64,000 bases of DNA from assembly GCF_005217525.1 (NCBI RefSeq), contig NZ_PNXQ01000001.1, positions 101,884 through 165,883 of the forward strand, in the 5' to 3' direction. Positions 52,829 to 61,054 of this stretch are shown here, piece after piece. The notes beneath the pieces were generated by a model. That model did not search any database, was not told where the DNA came from, and saw nothing but the letters and a program-made list of their open reading frames with translations. Numbering within the stretch: the stretch's first letter is position 1; each line of letters starts with the position of its first letter. Position numbers and translations under genes: made by a program. Source of the stretch: Paenibacillus terrae (GTDB lineage Bacteria > Bacillota > Bacilli > Paenibacillales > Paenibacillaceae).

Positions 52829-54045
52829 ACTCGGATGAAACGAATAGCGATTTAACCCAACTACTGTATGGACAGGTCGTCATTGGAGATCACATGATTG
52901 AAAAAGGGGTTGTCGCTATTGAGGGGCAATCCATCGTATATGCCGGTGCAGAGGATGATTTGCCTGCTGATCTAATTGCAGCAGTAGTGAAAAATCAGAA
53001 TATGGGTATAGCGGTGGAGCCCAACATTGTGCGATTGGAAGGCGGCTACCTGCTGCCGGGCTTTATTGATATTCATGTTCACGGCGGTAACGGCGAGGAC
53101 TTTATGGACGCTGACCCGCAGGTGCTGGATACGATTACTTCTTTTCACGGCTCCCAAGGAACGACCGCCATGCTGGCTACCACCATGACCGCACCAAAAG
53201 AGCGAATCGACCAGGTGCTAAGTGAGGTTCACGCCTATATGGCGCAGCCTATGCCCTATGCACAACTGGAGGGCGTACATCTGGAAGGTCCGTTCATTAG
53301 CCCGAACTGGCCGGGAGCGCAAAACCCGGAGCACATTCAACCGCCGAATCTGGATTGGGCGCAGGAATGGGAGCAGCGCTATCCCGGCCTTGTCCGCCAA
53401 CTGACGCTTGCCCCGGAGCGGGAAGGCGCGCTAGAGCTGATTGCCTGGCTGCGCAGCCATAACATTACTGCAGCTCTCGGTCATACGGATGCCACGTATG
53501 AAGAGGTGGAACGCGCAGTGGCGGCAGGCCTGAACCATGCGGTTCATGCATTTAATGCCATGACTCCGCTGCATCACCGCAAGCCGGGAGCCGCCGGAGC
53601 CGTGCTTGCCGATCCGCGCATTGAAGCGGAAGTTATTGCGGATGGTATTCACGTACATCCCGCTGCTGTCTCCCTGCTCGCCAAGCTGAAACGTGAGCAC
53701 AATCTCATTCTGATCACCGATGCCATGTCTGCCACCGGGCTGGAGGACGGACATTACACACTCGGCGATTTACCAGTAATCGTGCAAGGCGGCGTGGCAC
53801 GACTGGAAGATGGCGTCACTCTGGCAGGAAGCACACTGACGATGATTGAAGGCTTCCGATATCTGGTTCGTCATGTGGGTCTGACCATTCCCGAGGCGTC
53901 ACAAGCCGCTAGCCTGAATCCAGCTAAGTCCCTGAATATAGCGGATCGAACAGGCTCGCTTAAAGCAGGCAAACAAGCAGATGTTCTGTTACTGGATGCG
54001 GACTTAAAGCTACAAGGCGTATGGATTAAAGGAATACGAAGATAG
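52825..54045 (+). CDS. nagA: N-acetylglucosamine-6-phosphate deacetylase
   Basis: A 406-residue amidohydrolase that removes acetate from GlcNAc-6-P. Metal and substrate segments: GFIDIHVHGGNGEDF, HLEGPFI, LGHTDATYE, NHAVHAFNAMTPLHHR, and ITDAMSATG (catalytic Asp). The start is TTG 52825, which overlaps the nagB stop (TTGA) with GGAGG 9 nt upstream, so translation is coupled; this gives a length near the Bacillus enzyme (396). Confidence 0.95.
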   Translation: MNSDETNSDLTQLLYGQVVIGDHMIEKGVVAIEGQSIVYAGAEDDLPADLIAAVVKNQNMGIAVEPNIVRLEGGYLLPGFIDIHVHGGNGEDFMDADPQVLDTITSFHGSQGTTAMLATTMTAPKERIDQVLSEVHAYMAQPMPYAQLEGVHLEGPFISPNWPGAQNPEHIQPPNLDWAQEWEQRYPGLVRQLTLAPEREGALELIAWLRSHNITAALGHTDATYEEVERAVAAGLNHAVHAFNAMTPLHHRKPGAAGAVLADPRIEAEVIADGIHVHPAAVSLLAKLKREHNLILITDAMSATGLEDGHYTLGDLPVIVQGGVARLEDGVTLAGSTLTMIEGFRYLVRHVGLTIPEASQAASLNPAKSLNIADRTGSLKAGKQADVLLLDADLKLQGVWIKGIRR

Positions 54046-54071
54046 TTTCTTCTTATGATTCCCCCTAAACC

Positions 54072-54115
54072 AAAGAGCTATCCCTCAGCGATTTCGCCGA
54101 GAGGGATAGCTCTTT
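54072..54115. terminator. bidirectional terminator
   Basis: AAAGAGCTATCCCTC pairs perfectly (15 bp) with GAGGGATAGCTCTTT between the convergent nagA and YhcN-type genes. Confidence 0.9.
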
Positions 54116-54143
54116 CTTTGGCATTACACACATATGTGGTGAA

Positions 54144-55094
54144 TTAGCGATGATTCATAGGTGCAGGGGTATAATTTTGTGGACGAGTTGGTGCGGTTGT
54201 TGATCCATTTGTTGGATGAGTTGCACCAGCAGCAGGAGTCGGGAATACGCGTTGAATGATATCTGCCAATTGGGTACTCATTCCTTTGATCGGATGACCG
54301 TTTTGCACACTGCGTGTAAAGTCAGTGGTATGCTTTACAAAATCCGGGTTAGCCGATACATACACCTGTTCAATCGAAGGTGCAAATTGCTTTACCTTGT
54401 TGGCGATGCGACTTTTGACGGCTTCGGTCAACGTACTAGGCTCATACGCAGTTCTTGCACCTTCCACTGTGGTGCCATCCGTACGTCCGATATCCGTGCG
54501 GGTACCGTCCGCCAAGCCACGAATCATACCATAAGAACCAGTACCCATCGTGCCGTACAATCCGTCACCACGACGCGGAGGTGTTACGGGTCGGCTCATT
54601 CCATTGTCCGTAATTCCCGGCGTTATGCCATCGGTGGTATAGTTGCCTCTTGTACCATCCACCCCATACGTAGTCATGCCATGTGTATTCATGGGATGCT
54701 TAGTACCTTTAACGCTTGAAGTACCTACACCGGTTCCGTTGGCTTGATCCTTCAAGGAAACCGCTACATAAGCATTACGATTACCGACCAGCACTGTCGC
54801 AGATTTTACATCCGGCAACTCGGATATACGTTTGGACAAATTACGATCGACTTGCAGGTTACCAATTTGGTGTCCGGTTCCATTGGCATTTTGGTTTAAG
54901 CGCATTCCGTCCATACCGTTGGACTTAACTCCGAAACGGTTCACACCATCCATATGATGTGTACTTTGCGCATTATAGCGGGTAGTGTTCGTGCGGACAT
55001 TATGATTCGCAGTCCCACACCCTGTCAAAGCAGCCATACTGGCGAGCAAAGCAGCAGAAATCGTTAAACTGATTACCTTCTTAGTCCCTGGCAT
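54144..55094 (-). CDS. YhcN/YlaJ-type sporulation lipoprotein
   Basis: A 316-residue lipoprotein. ATG 55094 follows GGAGGA. The signal peptide ends in the lipobox ALTGC (Cys near 24). A YhcN/YlaJ domain follows (about 80-235: LSKRISELPDVKSATVLVGNRNAYVAVSL, and KSRIANKVKQFAPSIEQVYVSANPDF). It is split by a Gly/Thr/Asn/Met-rich low-complexity insert (about 130-200). The Pro-rich tail is also low complexity. Relatives are forespore-expressed and sit in the inner spore membrane. A longer upstream frame overlaps the lipase gene and is rejected. Confidence 0.85.
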   Translation of the reverse strand: MPGTKKVISLTISAALLASMAALTGCGTANHNVRTNTTRYNAQSTHHMDGVNRFGVKSNGMDGMRLNQNANGTGHQIGNLQVDRNLSKRISELPDVKSATVLVGNRNAYVAVSLKDQANGTGVGTSSVKGTKHPMNTHGMTTYGVDGTRGNYTTDGITPGITDNGMSRPVTPPRRGDGLYGTMGTGSYGMIRGLADGTRTDIGRTDGTTVEGARTAYEPSTLTEAVKSRIANKVKQFAPSIEQVYVSANPDFVKHTTDFTRSVQNGHPIKGMSTQLADIIQRVFPTPAAGATHPTNGSTTAPTRPQNYTPAPMNHR

Positions 55095-55287
55095 GAACTC
55101 ATCCTCCATACATATAAAATGTGTGACGAGATTAGGATGCGCTACGATTCTCAGGGCTATGCTGACTAAAAAATGACTAAAAAATAAATTTTTAATGTAA
55201 ATATGAAATACAATTAATGATTTACCACAAGATGCCATGTATAATAAGATTGAAAAATACTTTATTTTACAAAGGAGGATTTCAAGC

Positions 55288-56868
55288 TTGAAAAAGATCA
55301 CCGTTTTGATGCTCATTTTTTTGTTGTCCGTCACTCTTGTCCCCGTCGGCGCCTTTGCAGGCTCCACTACACCCGAAGCCCCGAAAGCACCTGCTGGAAG
55401 TTGGGTAGAAGGCCCGCCACCTAATCGCGTTGATCCTGCTAAACCTGCGTTATTGTTTGTACATGGTTTGAACAGTAGCGCTGAGGTCTGGACTAAAAAT
55501 GACAATGATATGCTTCAGCGCGCACGTGATGCGGGATATCAGACGGCCACCATTAATCTTTACGATGCAAATGGCACATCACAGGATATGTGGGACAATG
55601 GTAAGCTTCTAGCCGACAAAATTAAGGTCATTAGTAATCACTTTGGCAAAAAGCTCATTATCATCGCCCACAGCAAAGGTGGAGTGGATACCCAAACCGC
55701 TCTCGTATATAACGGAGCCGCTCCCTATGTACAACGTGTTATCACCCTCAGCAGTCCCCATCATGGCTCACAGCTTGCAGATCTTGCATACAGTAGCTGG
55801 GCCGGATGGCTGGCAGATATTGTCGGCTCACAAAATCCAGGTACCTCCACTCTACAGACATCTTATATGAAGTATTTCCGATCCAAGACTGATGCACTCA
55901 GCAACGCGACTACCATTCCTTTCTTCACGTTTGCTGGTGATAACTGGTCTGGCGGAAGCGCTTCCTACATACTGGGCGGACTTTATCTTTCATCCTTTGG
56001 CAAAAATGATGGAGTGGTCACAGTCGATAATGCAAAGCTTCCCGGTGGACGTATAGTCAAAGTCGGACCCTGGGATCATGCCAAAGTGCGTACCGGCTCT
56101 TACGTCTTCTCCCTGATCCAACCCTACCTCCAAGCAAACACTCCAGCATTGAATCAGGAAACTGAAGCACTTTCAGCAGCATCTTCCCTGACTGCTTCTG
56201 CTCTACAATCCACTTATGGCGAGATCGACAATTCATACTTTATCCGCGGCGGAGACTATAACGGAAAAGCCTCCGAAATCCTCACCGTTGAAAATGGTGT
56301 CAAATCCATTGATCTGGACTGGATCAGCGATAAACGTGTAAGTAAACTGGAGCTGACCAAGCCTGACGGTACAAGCGAGATCGTTAATCTGAAAGCAGGT
56401 TATGATGACGAAATTTTTGCTGGTGCCTGGCATCATAACGCCGTCATTCAAAATCCAAAACCGGGTATCTATAAACTGAATGCCACGATTCCTGATACAG
56501 GAGCATATCTCCTGATTGCCCGTTATCAGGCCGCTCAAGTTCCTGAGCTGAAATATAATCTGAATGCCGTAGGTCCGAAGCTGAATCTGCAACCACAGGA
56601 TTCCCCTAAAAGCGTTACACAAGTCACGTATCAGGTTCAATATTACGGTGATCCACAGCAAGGAATGACTCCCGCGTCCAAAGGTCTGACGGTACAACAA
56701 AAAACGGTCAACCCCACCGGACAAATCGAGCTGTCCAAAGCGGACAAGCCCGGCATGTATTCCGTAACCTATGAAATCGAGGGAACTACAGGGGCAGGCT
56801 ATCCATACCGCCGTACAGCTGTTCAGTCCATTTATATTGACGCTGACGGGAATAAGTATGTTGATTAA
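55288..56868 (+). CDS. secreted lipase/esterase (alpha/beta hydrolase)
   Basis: A 526-residue secreted hydrolase. TTG 55288 follows AAAGGAGG and opens a typical signal peptide (KKITVLMLIFLLSVTLVPVGAFAG). The catalytic domain has FVHGLNSSAEVW (oxyanion His-Gly), the nucleophile elbow IAHSKGG (A-H-S-K-G), and WDHAKVRTGS with the likely catalytic His. The C-terminal half (about 320-526) is beta-rich and probably a separate domain. It ends at a strong terminator. Substrate is likely a lipid ester; exact specificity unknown. Confidence 0.9.
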   Translation: MKKITVLMLIFLLSVTLVPVGAFAGSTTPEAPKAPAGSWVEGPPPNRVDPAKPALLFVHGLNSSAEVWTKNDNDMLQRARDAGYQTATINLYDANGTSQDMWDNGKLLADKIKVISNHFGKKLIIIAHSKGGVDTQTALVYNGAAPYVQRVITLSSPHHGSQLADLAYSSWAGWLADIVGSQNPGTSTLQTSYMKYFRSKTDALSNATTIPFFTFAGDNWSGGSASYILGGLYLSSFGKNDGVVTVDNAKLPGGRIVKVGPWDHAKVRTGSYVFSLIQPYLQANTPALNQETEALSAASSLTASALQSTYGEIDNSYFIRGGDYNGKASEILTVENGVKSIDLDWISDKRVSKLELTKPDGTSEIVNLKAGYDDEIFAGAWHHNAVIQNPKPGIYKLNATIPDTGAYLLIARYQAAQVPELKYNLNAVGPKLNLQPQDSPKSVTQVTYQVQYYGDPQQGMTPASKGLTVQQKTVNPTGQIELSKADKPGMYSVTYEIEGTTGAGYPYRRTAVQSIYIDADGNKYVD

Positions 56869-56897
56869 ACTCCCTACGTAATCATTTATATCAGAGA

Positions 56898-56935
56898 AGA
56901 AAAGGTGTAGGCCCTCAAAAGCCTACACCTTTTCT
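56898..56935. terminator. bidirectional terminator
   Basis: AGAAAAGGTGTAGGC pairs perfectly (15 bp) with GCCTACACCTTTTCT around an 8-nt loop, between convergent genes. Confidence 0.9.
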
Positions 56936-56972
56936 TTTCTGTATCATAATAATTGCGTCCGGTTTAATCACT

Positions 56973-57191
56973 TCAAATATCGTCACGCTTCAAGTCTTCT
57001 ATAAAATCAGTCACAATACTTTGGACGGCATCTTCCCGGGACATTCGGATATACCGACTGGTTTTCTGAATATCCTCCTCGAACAGATGAAGTATACTGC
57101 TCATAGCTTCCTGATCTCCGCCTCGTGCTAATTTGAGCAGTTTGATGAACTCAGCATCTGAGATAATTGATTCAGCATTTTCTTTTTCCAT
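56973..57191 (-). CDS. RsoA-like sigma cofactor (sigma region-2-like half)
   Basis: A 72-residue acidic protein with the HTH_16-like pattern FIKLLKLARGGDQEAMSSILHLFEEDI, then EDAVQSIVTDFIEDLKR, as found in the N-terminal half of small sigma factors. Its ATG lies inside the upstream sigma-region-4 gene, with which it overlaps by 64 nt in another frame. In B. subtilis, SigO (region 4) and RsoA (region 2) act together as a two-part sigma factor. Size and order fit RsoA (79 residues). Confidence 0.78.
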   Translation of the reverse strand: MEKENAESIISDAEFIKLLKLARGGDQEAMSSILHLFEEDIQKTSRYIRMSREDAVQSIVTDFIEDLKRDDI

Positions 57192-57490
57192 TTATTCACC
57201 GCCTGTTGGGATAGCTTCAGCTCTCTTGCAATCTGTGCTTCGGTTTTGTCTAGTATGTAAAGGTCAAAGATGATGGCTTTTCCGATCTCAGATGGTAGAG
57301 AGTTAATGAGCTGTAGGGTATACATTTTAGAGTTTGCAGAGTCTGTAAAAGATGGAGTAGCGACGGCTTCGTTTTTTTCCATGACAAATTCATGATTGGT
57401 CTGTACCCGGGCACGATACTGGATTCTCCATGCAATGCGATATAGCTTCTTACGATATTGCTCAACCAATGTTAGCTGAGACTGATTCAT
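57128..57490 (-). CDS. SigO-like sigma factor (region-4 half)
   Basis: A 120-residue protein. The C-terminal half has a sigma region 4 HTH (LPSEIGKAIIFDLYILDKTEAQIARELKLSQQAVNKWKKK). The N-terminal half includes YRKKLYRIAWRIQYRAR and lacks a full region 2. It would need a partner, which the overlapping gene downstream supplies. It is shorter than B. subtilis SigO (near 190). The adjacent divergent YvrJ-family gene mirrors the Bacillus yvrJ-yvrI-yvrHa locus. Confidence 0.78.
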   Translation of the reverse strand: MNQSQLTLVEQYRKKLYRIAWRIQYRARVQTNHEFVMEKNEAVATPSFTDSANSKMYTLQLINSLPSEIGKAIIFDLYILDKTEAQIARELKLSQQAVNKWKKKMLNQLSQMLSSSNCSN

Positions 57491-57675
57491 CTTAAACCAC
57501 CCTTTCTCTTTGGATTTGGCTTTTCTAAATCCTCATATTATAGGGTAATTTGAGAACACATTTTACAACCAAATCAGAACATTTGTTCTTATTTATTATA
57601 CTATTTTTTGAGTCGGTTGTATACGATTCTTTTGATTTACCTTCCTTTATATACGGCTAAAAAGGAGGGAAACCA

Positions 57676-57879
57676 TTGCAGATGGATGATGCTCTTTCTA
57701 TCATAACCAACGTAGGCTTTCCGGCAGGTCTTTGCTTTATTTTGTTGCGACACATCCTGCACACCATGGAAGAAAAACTGGATAAGCTAGATCTCTCGCT
57801 CCATGAGCTGATTGAGGTCATTAAGGAATTAAACGATGGGAACCGTCATTCTTCCAAAGGCAGTAAGCTTGATGAATAA
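57676..57879 (+). CDS. YvrJ-family small membrane protein
   Basis: A 67-residue protein from TTG 57676, 7 nt after AAGGAGGG (an ATG two codons on is less well spaced). It has one N-terminal hydrophobic segment (IITNVGFPAGLCFILLRHI) and an amphipathic helix (LDKLDLSLHELIEVIKEL), matching YvrJ, a SigO-regulon neighbour in B. subtilis. It is divergent from the sigma pair. Role unknown. Confidence 0.8.
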   Translation: MQMDDALSIITNVGFPAGLCFILLRHILHTMEEKLDKLDLSLHELIEVIKELNDGNRHSSKGSKLDE

Positions 57880-57883
57880 TGAA

Positions 57884-57931
57884 CACAAAGAAGCTCCAAC
57901 CGACGATCCTCGCCGATGGAGCCTCTTTGTT
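57884..57931 (+). terminator. terminator after the yvrJ-like gene
   Basis: ACAAAGAAGCTCCA pairs with TGGAGCCTCTTTGT with one mismatch; a T-rich stretch follows. Confidence 0.6.
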
Positions 57932-57996
57932 CGTTTTATACCGAAAAATTTGCTTGATTGCGGATCTGCTCATACTCCAAGCTCGTGTTCAGATGA

Positions 57997-58959
57997 TCAT
58001 TTTCCAGCTTGAGCCTGGTCATGTCCAGCCTGTTCAATACGCTTCACGTCAGATACGGACAGACCATACGCCCAATTGCTTTGCGGAGGCACGACCCATA
58101 CGATATCCGGTTCACCGTCCACCGTCCAGCCCTGATACACCTGCTGCGATTCATCCTGCTTGCCCAGCGATACGCTCAGCGTAAAGCGGTGAACAGGATG
58201 GTTCAGCTCGGAGGCTTTACGCAAGGATTGGCTGCTGGCCAGATTTTTGATTTGCTGCGATAAGGAGGTCGCCGTATCACTGGTTACCGACTTTCCATTC
58301 AGCGTCCAAGCTGTGGAAGAGCTTTCCCCGGTTCCCCCGTCACCGGATGACTTAAGCATCCAAGACGCGGACTGGCCTTCCCACTCCAGTCCGCTCAGCT
58401 TGTCATCATCCCAGTCAAACGGCGTCGTATCCGTAAAATCGGCTGCACCCAGTAACAACCCGGAAAGGGTATCCACAGGTACGGAGGCTACCTCTTTTTT
58501 ATCTGACAGCACATAAGCAGCATCTCCGGAAGGCAATGTTTCGCCAAAAGCAAAGGTATGCTCGCTTCCATCCTTGGTCTTGATCTGAATTTGGTTGTCG
58601 GTGGCGCTGACTCCGTATTTGGCTACATCTTTTGGAGAGGATTCCACCACCTCACCAAGCTTCACATTTTGAATAGCAGCTAACCAATTGTCTATCGTAT
58701 AACCGTTTAACGGATAAGACTGCGGCTTGCTCATGCTCCATTTGCCATCACGTTGTGTAAGTTCGACCGTCTTGCCTTCCTTCCCTGTTATAGCAAAAGA
58801 CGAAATATTCCCCTGCGTAAGCTGAACCAGTTGGCGAGCTGCAGGAGCTTGTTCACGAAAAAAGTTTTGGCTCTTGGCATAGACTATACCCGCTCCCAAT
58901 ACAACTAACAGCAGCACGGTGGGTATCCATTTTCTCATGCTCTTCTTCGCCTCCACCAT
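57997..58959 (-). CDS. DUF4340 membrane-anchored protein
   Basis: A 320-residue protein with one N-terminal membrane segment (about 11-28) and an extracytoplasmic DUF4340 domain (LTQGNISSFAITGKEGKTVELTQRDGKW and later repeats of similar beta units). It overlaps the GldG-like gene by 25 nt and closes the four-gene operon 62196-57997. DUF4340 proteins accompany GldA/F/G-like ABC systems in many bacteria; the function is not known. Confidence 0.88.
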   Translation of the reverse strand: MVEAKKSMRKWIPTVLLLVVLGAGIVYAKSQNFFREQAPAARQLVQLTQGNISSFAITGKEGKTVELTQRDGKWSMSKPQSYPLNGYTIDNWLAAIQNVKLGEVVESSPKDVAKYGVSATDNQIQIKTKDGSEHTFAFGETLPSGDAAYVLSDKKEVASVPVDTLSGLLLGAADFTDTTPFDWDDDKLSGLEWEGQSASWMLKSSGDGGTGESSSTAWTLNGKSVTSDTATSLSQQIKNLASSQSLRKASELNHPVHRFTLSVSLGKQDESQQVYQGWTVDGEPDIVWVVPPQSNWAYGLSVSDVKRIEQAGHDQAQAGK

Positions 58960-60341
58960 AATAAGATTCCGGCTGCCGCAAACAACAATGGCAACCCGAT
59001 CACGGATAGGGTCATTATCGTCTTCGCTTGCGCAGGAGTCAAATAAACCACCTTATAATCCTGCTCCTGACGAGGACGAATGGTAAGCCCGTCAGATTGT
59101 TCCTGTACATAATTCAGACTGTTCAGCACAAAATCCCGATTGCCTCCCGTGCTGATCTCGGTGTCACTCATAAGGGCTGACGTTCCGAGAATAATGGCTT
59201 TGGGTTTGCCATCCTTGCCATTTACCGCGTAACCCAGATCAAGCGGCCCCTGCGGGTCCTTGTCATCCTTCTGTGTTTCGTTGTTCAGCAGCCCCTGAAT
59301 ATTCGTTTCCCCATAGCTGGCAGCAGAAGATTTGAGCAAGGCCGTAGTCTTCCAATTCTTCTGCTCCCCTGCTTGCAAAGCAATAGACAGCGAAAGCACC
59401 GGGTACAGATTGGAGGCCGCCAGCTTATCGGTAATTGCATGACTGCCAAAGGTAGGCACTGTAAACAGAGGTCCAAGCGTATTCGTCTGCTCCTGATCCA
59501 CCACGATCGCATGTGTATCCTTCACACCGTAATCCGCCGCCAGTGCGTCAAGGTTTTTCCAGTCCGATTGCATGTTCGGATGAAAGCCCAACGCCAGAAA
59601 CAGCTTTCCACCACCCTCCAAATAGGTGCGAATGCTTTTCAGCTCCGTCGCGCTGATATCTCGTTGTGGCCCAACAATAGCCAGCACCGATGCATCTTTA
59701 GGCACGCTACCCGCCTGATTGAGCTGCACTTCTTCTGTTTTTACATTATCCTGTGCCAGTGAGCTGCTCAATCCTGTCATTTGGGACAAAGGTATTTCCT
59801 CATGTCCGGTCAGGAAAACGACTTTTCCCTGACGGGTAGATGATAGTCCTAGCAGTCCGCTGGTCAGCTTTTCTTCCCCGCTAAACTGGTACGCTCCCTC
59901 GCTACTTCCCTGTGCCTGCGTAAACAGACTACCTATATCAATAACACGTTTCTTCTCACCCTGAACCAGCACGATGGATGCTTCGGTGACACCGTATTCC
60001 TTGGCCAGCAGCGGCTCCTGATTCAGATCATATTGCTCGACCTTGAGCTTGCTGTTACGCTTGGCGTATTCACTCAGCATATCCGTAACGTCTCGGTTCA
60101 GCTTTTGATTTTGCGAAGTCGATACTGTAAAAGCAATCAGCCGTACGTCTTCCTTCACTCCCTGAATGGCCGTCAATGTCTGATCAGACAACGTATACTG
60201 CTTGCCTGCCGTCAAATCCACCTGAAAGCCTCCCAGCGAACGCAGAAACAGCGTCAGCAAAATAAAAATACCTGCAGCAGCAACCGACAATACCACACTG
60301 TTGGTATGACCCAGCCATTTTTTCATGTTCATCACCTCCAC
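58935..60341 (-). CDS. GldG-family ABC-associated protein
   Basis: A 468-residue protein with an N-terminal membrane segment (about 13-33), a large extracytoplasmic region of ABC_transp_aux/IFT52-like type (VVFLTGHEEIPLSQMTGLSSSL, VLAIVGPQRDISATEL, LFLALGFHPNM) and a C-terminal membrane helix with a basic tail. It overlaps its neighbours by 25 and 10 nt. The family was named in gliding bacteria, but Firmicute members do not imply gliding. Confidence 0.92.
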   Translation of the reverse strand: MEVMNMKKWLGHTNSVVLSVAAAGIFILLTLFLRSLGGFQVDLTAGKQYTLSDQTLTAIQGVKEDVRLIAFTVSTSQNQKLNRDVTDMLSEYAKRNSKLKVEQYDLNQEPLLAKEYGVTEASIVLVQGEKKRVIDIGSLFTQAQGSSEGAYQFSGEEKLTSGLLGLSSTRQGKVVFLTGHEEIPLSQMTGLSSSLAQDNVKTEEVQLNQAGSVPKDASVLAIVGPQRDISATELKSIRTYLEGGGKLFLALGFHPNMQSDWKNLDALAADYGVKDTHAIVVDQEQTNTLGPLFTVPTFGSHAITDKLAASNLYPVLSLSIALQAGEQKNWKTTALLKSSAASYGETNIQGLLNNETQKDDKDPQGPLDLGYAVNGKDGKPKAIILGTSALMSDTEISTGGNRDFVLNSLNYVQEQSDGLTIRPRQEQDYKVVYLTPAQAKTIMTLSVIGLPLLFAAAGILLWWRRRRA

Positions 60342-61054
60342 CGTTTCCGTTCGACCACCTGGATGCTGAATAGCAAAAAGAGCACCGCCACCGTCACGTA
60401 ATACAGCACATCGGCTCCGTTCAGCAATCCTTTGGTGAAGCTGTCAAACCGTGCGGTTAGTGAAAAAGGCTCCAGCCATTGCTGCAAGTCCGCAGATGCG
60501 CCTGTTTGTCCACCAAACGAATCCAGCATCCAAAACACGAGCAAAATAATAAAGCTGACGACCGCCGACATCATCTGATGCTGCGAAAGCGTCGAAGCGA
60601 ACAGACCAATGGCCATCATGGCTGCACCCAGCATAAACAGACCGATCACAGACGTAAATACCAGTGTCCAGTCCAGCGATCCGTAAAAGGACATCACGAC
60701 CGGGTACGCCAGACTGCACAGCACCAAAATCAGCAGCATGCCCAGCGACGCCAAAAATTTACCCACAATCATTTCTGTCACACTCACTGGCGAGGTAAGT
60801 AACAGCTCATCCGTACCCTGTCTGAATTCCTCCGCTACCAGCCTCATCGTGAGCAGTGGGACAACGAACAACAGCATGGACAGCGTGTCACCGAGTACCA
60901 GCCGATAGTCCAAGATGCTTGGCTGATACATGACAAAATTCGTGTAAAAGAGCAGCCCCGTCAGCAGCATGTACACCGCAAGCGCAAAATACGTTGTCGG
61001 CGTCCATAAATAGGCTTGAAGCTCCTTTTGACAGACCGCGAACAAGCGCCTCAT
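60332..61054 (-). CDS. ABC transporter permease (GldF-like)
   Basis: A 240-residue permease with six hydrophobic segments. EEFRQGTDELLLTSPVSVTEMIVGKFLASLG is the conserved cytoplasmic block of ABC-2 permeases (gliding-type). It overlaps the ATPase gene by 4 nt (ATGA) and the GldG-like gene by 10 nt. Substrate unknown. Confidence 0.92.
   Translation of the reverse strand: MRRLFAVCQKELQAYLWTPTTYFALAVYMLLTGLLFYTNFVMYQPSILDYRLVLGDTLSMLLFVVPLLTMRLVAEEFRQGTDELLLTSPVSVTEMIVGKFLASLGMLLILVLCSLAYPVVMSFYGSLDWTLVFTSVIGLFMLGAAMMAIGLFASTLSQHQMMSAVVSFIILLVFWMLDSFGGQTGASADLQQWLEPFSLTARFDSFTKGLLNGADVLYYVTVAVLFLLFSIQVVERKRWR

Noticed and set aside
55095-55505. An N-terminal extension of the YhcN-type lipoprotein frame
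   Set aside because: It overlaps the lipase start region and would bury the lipoprotein signal peptide; ATG 55094 has a good ribosome site.
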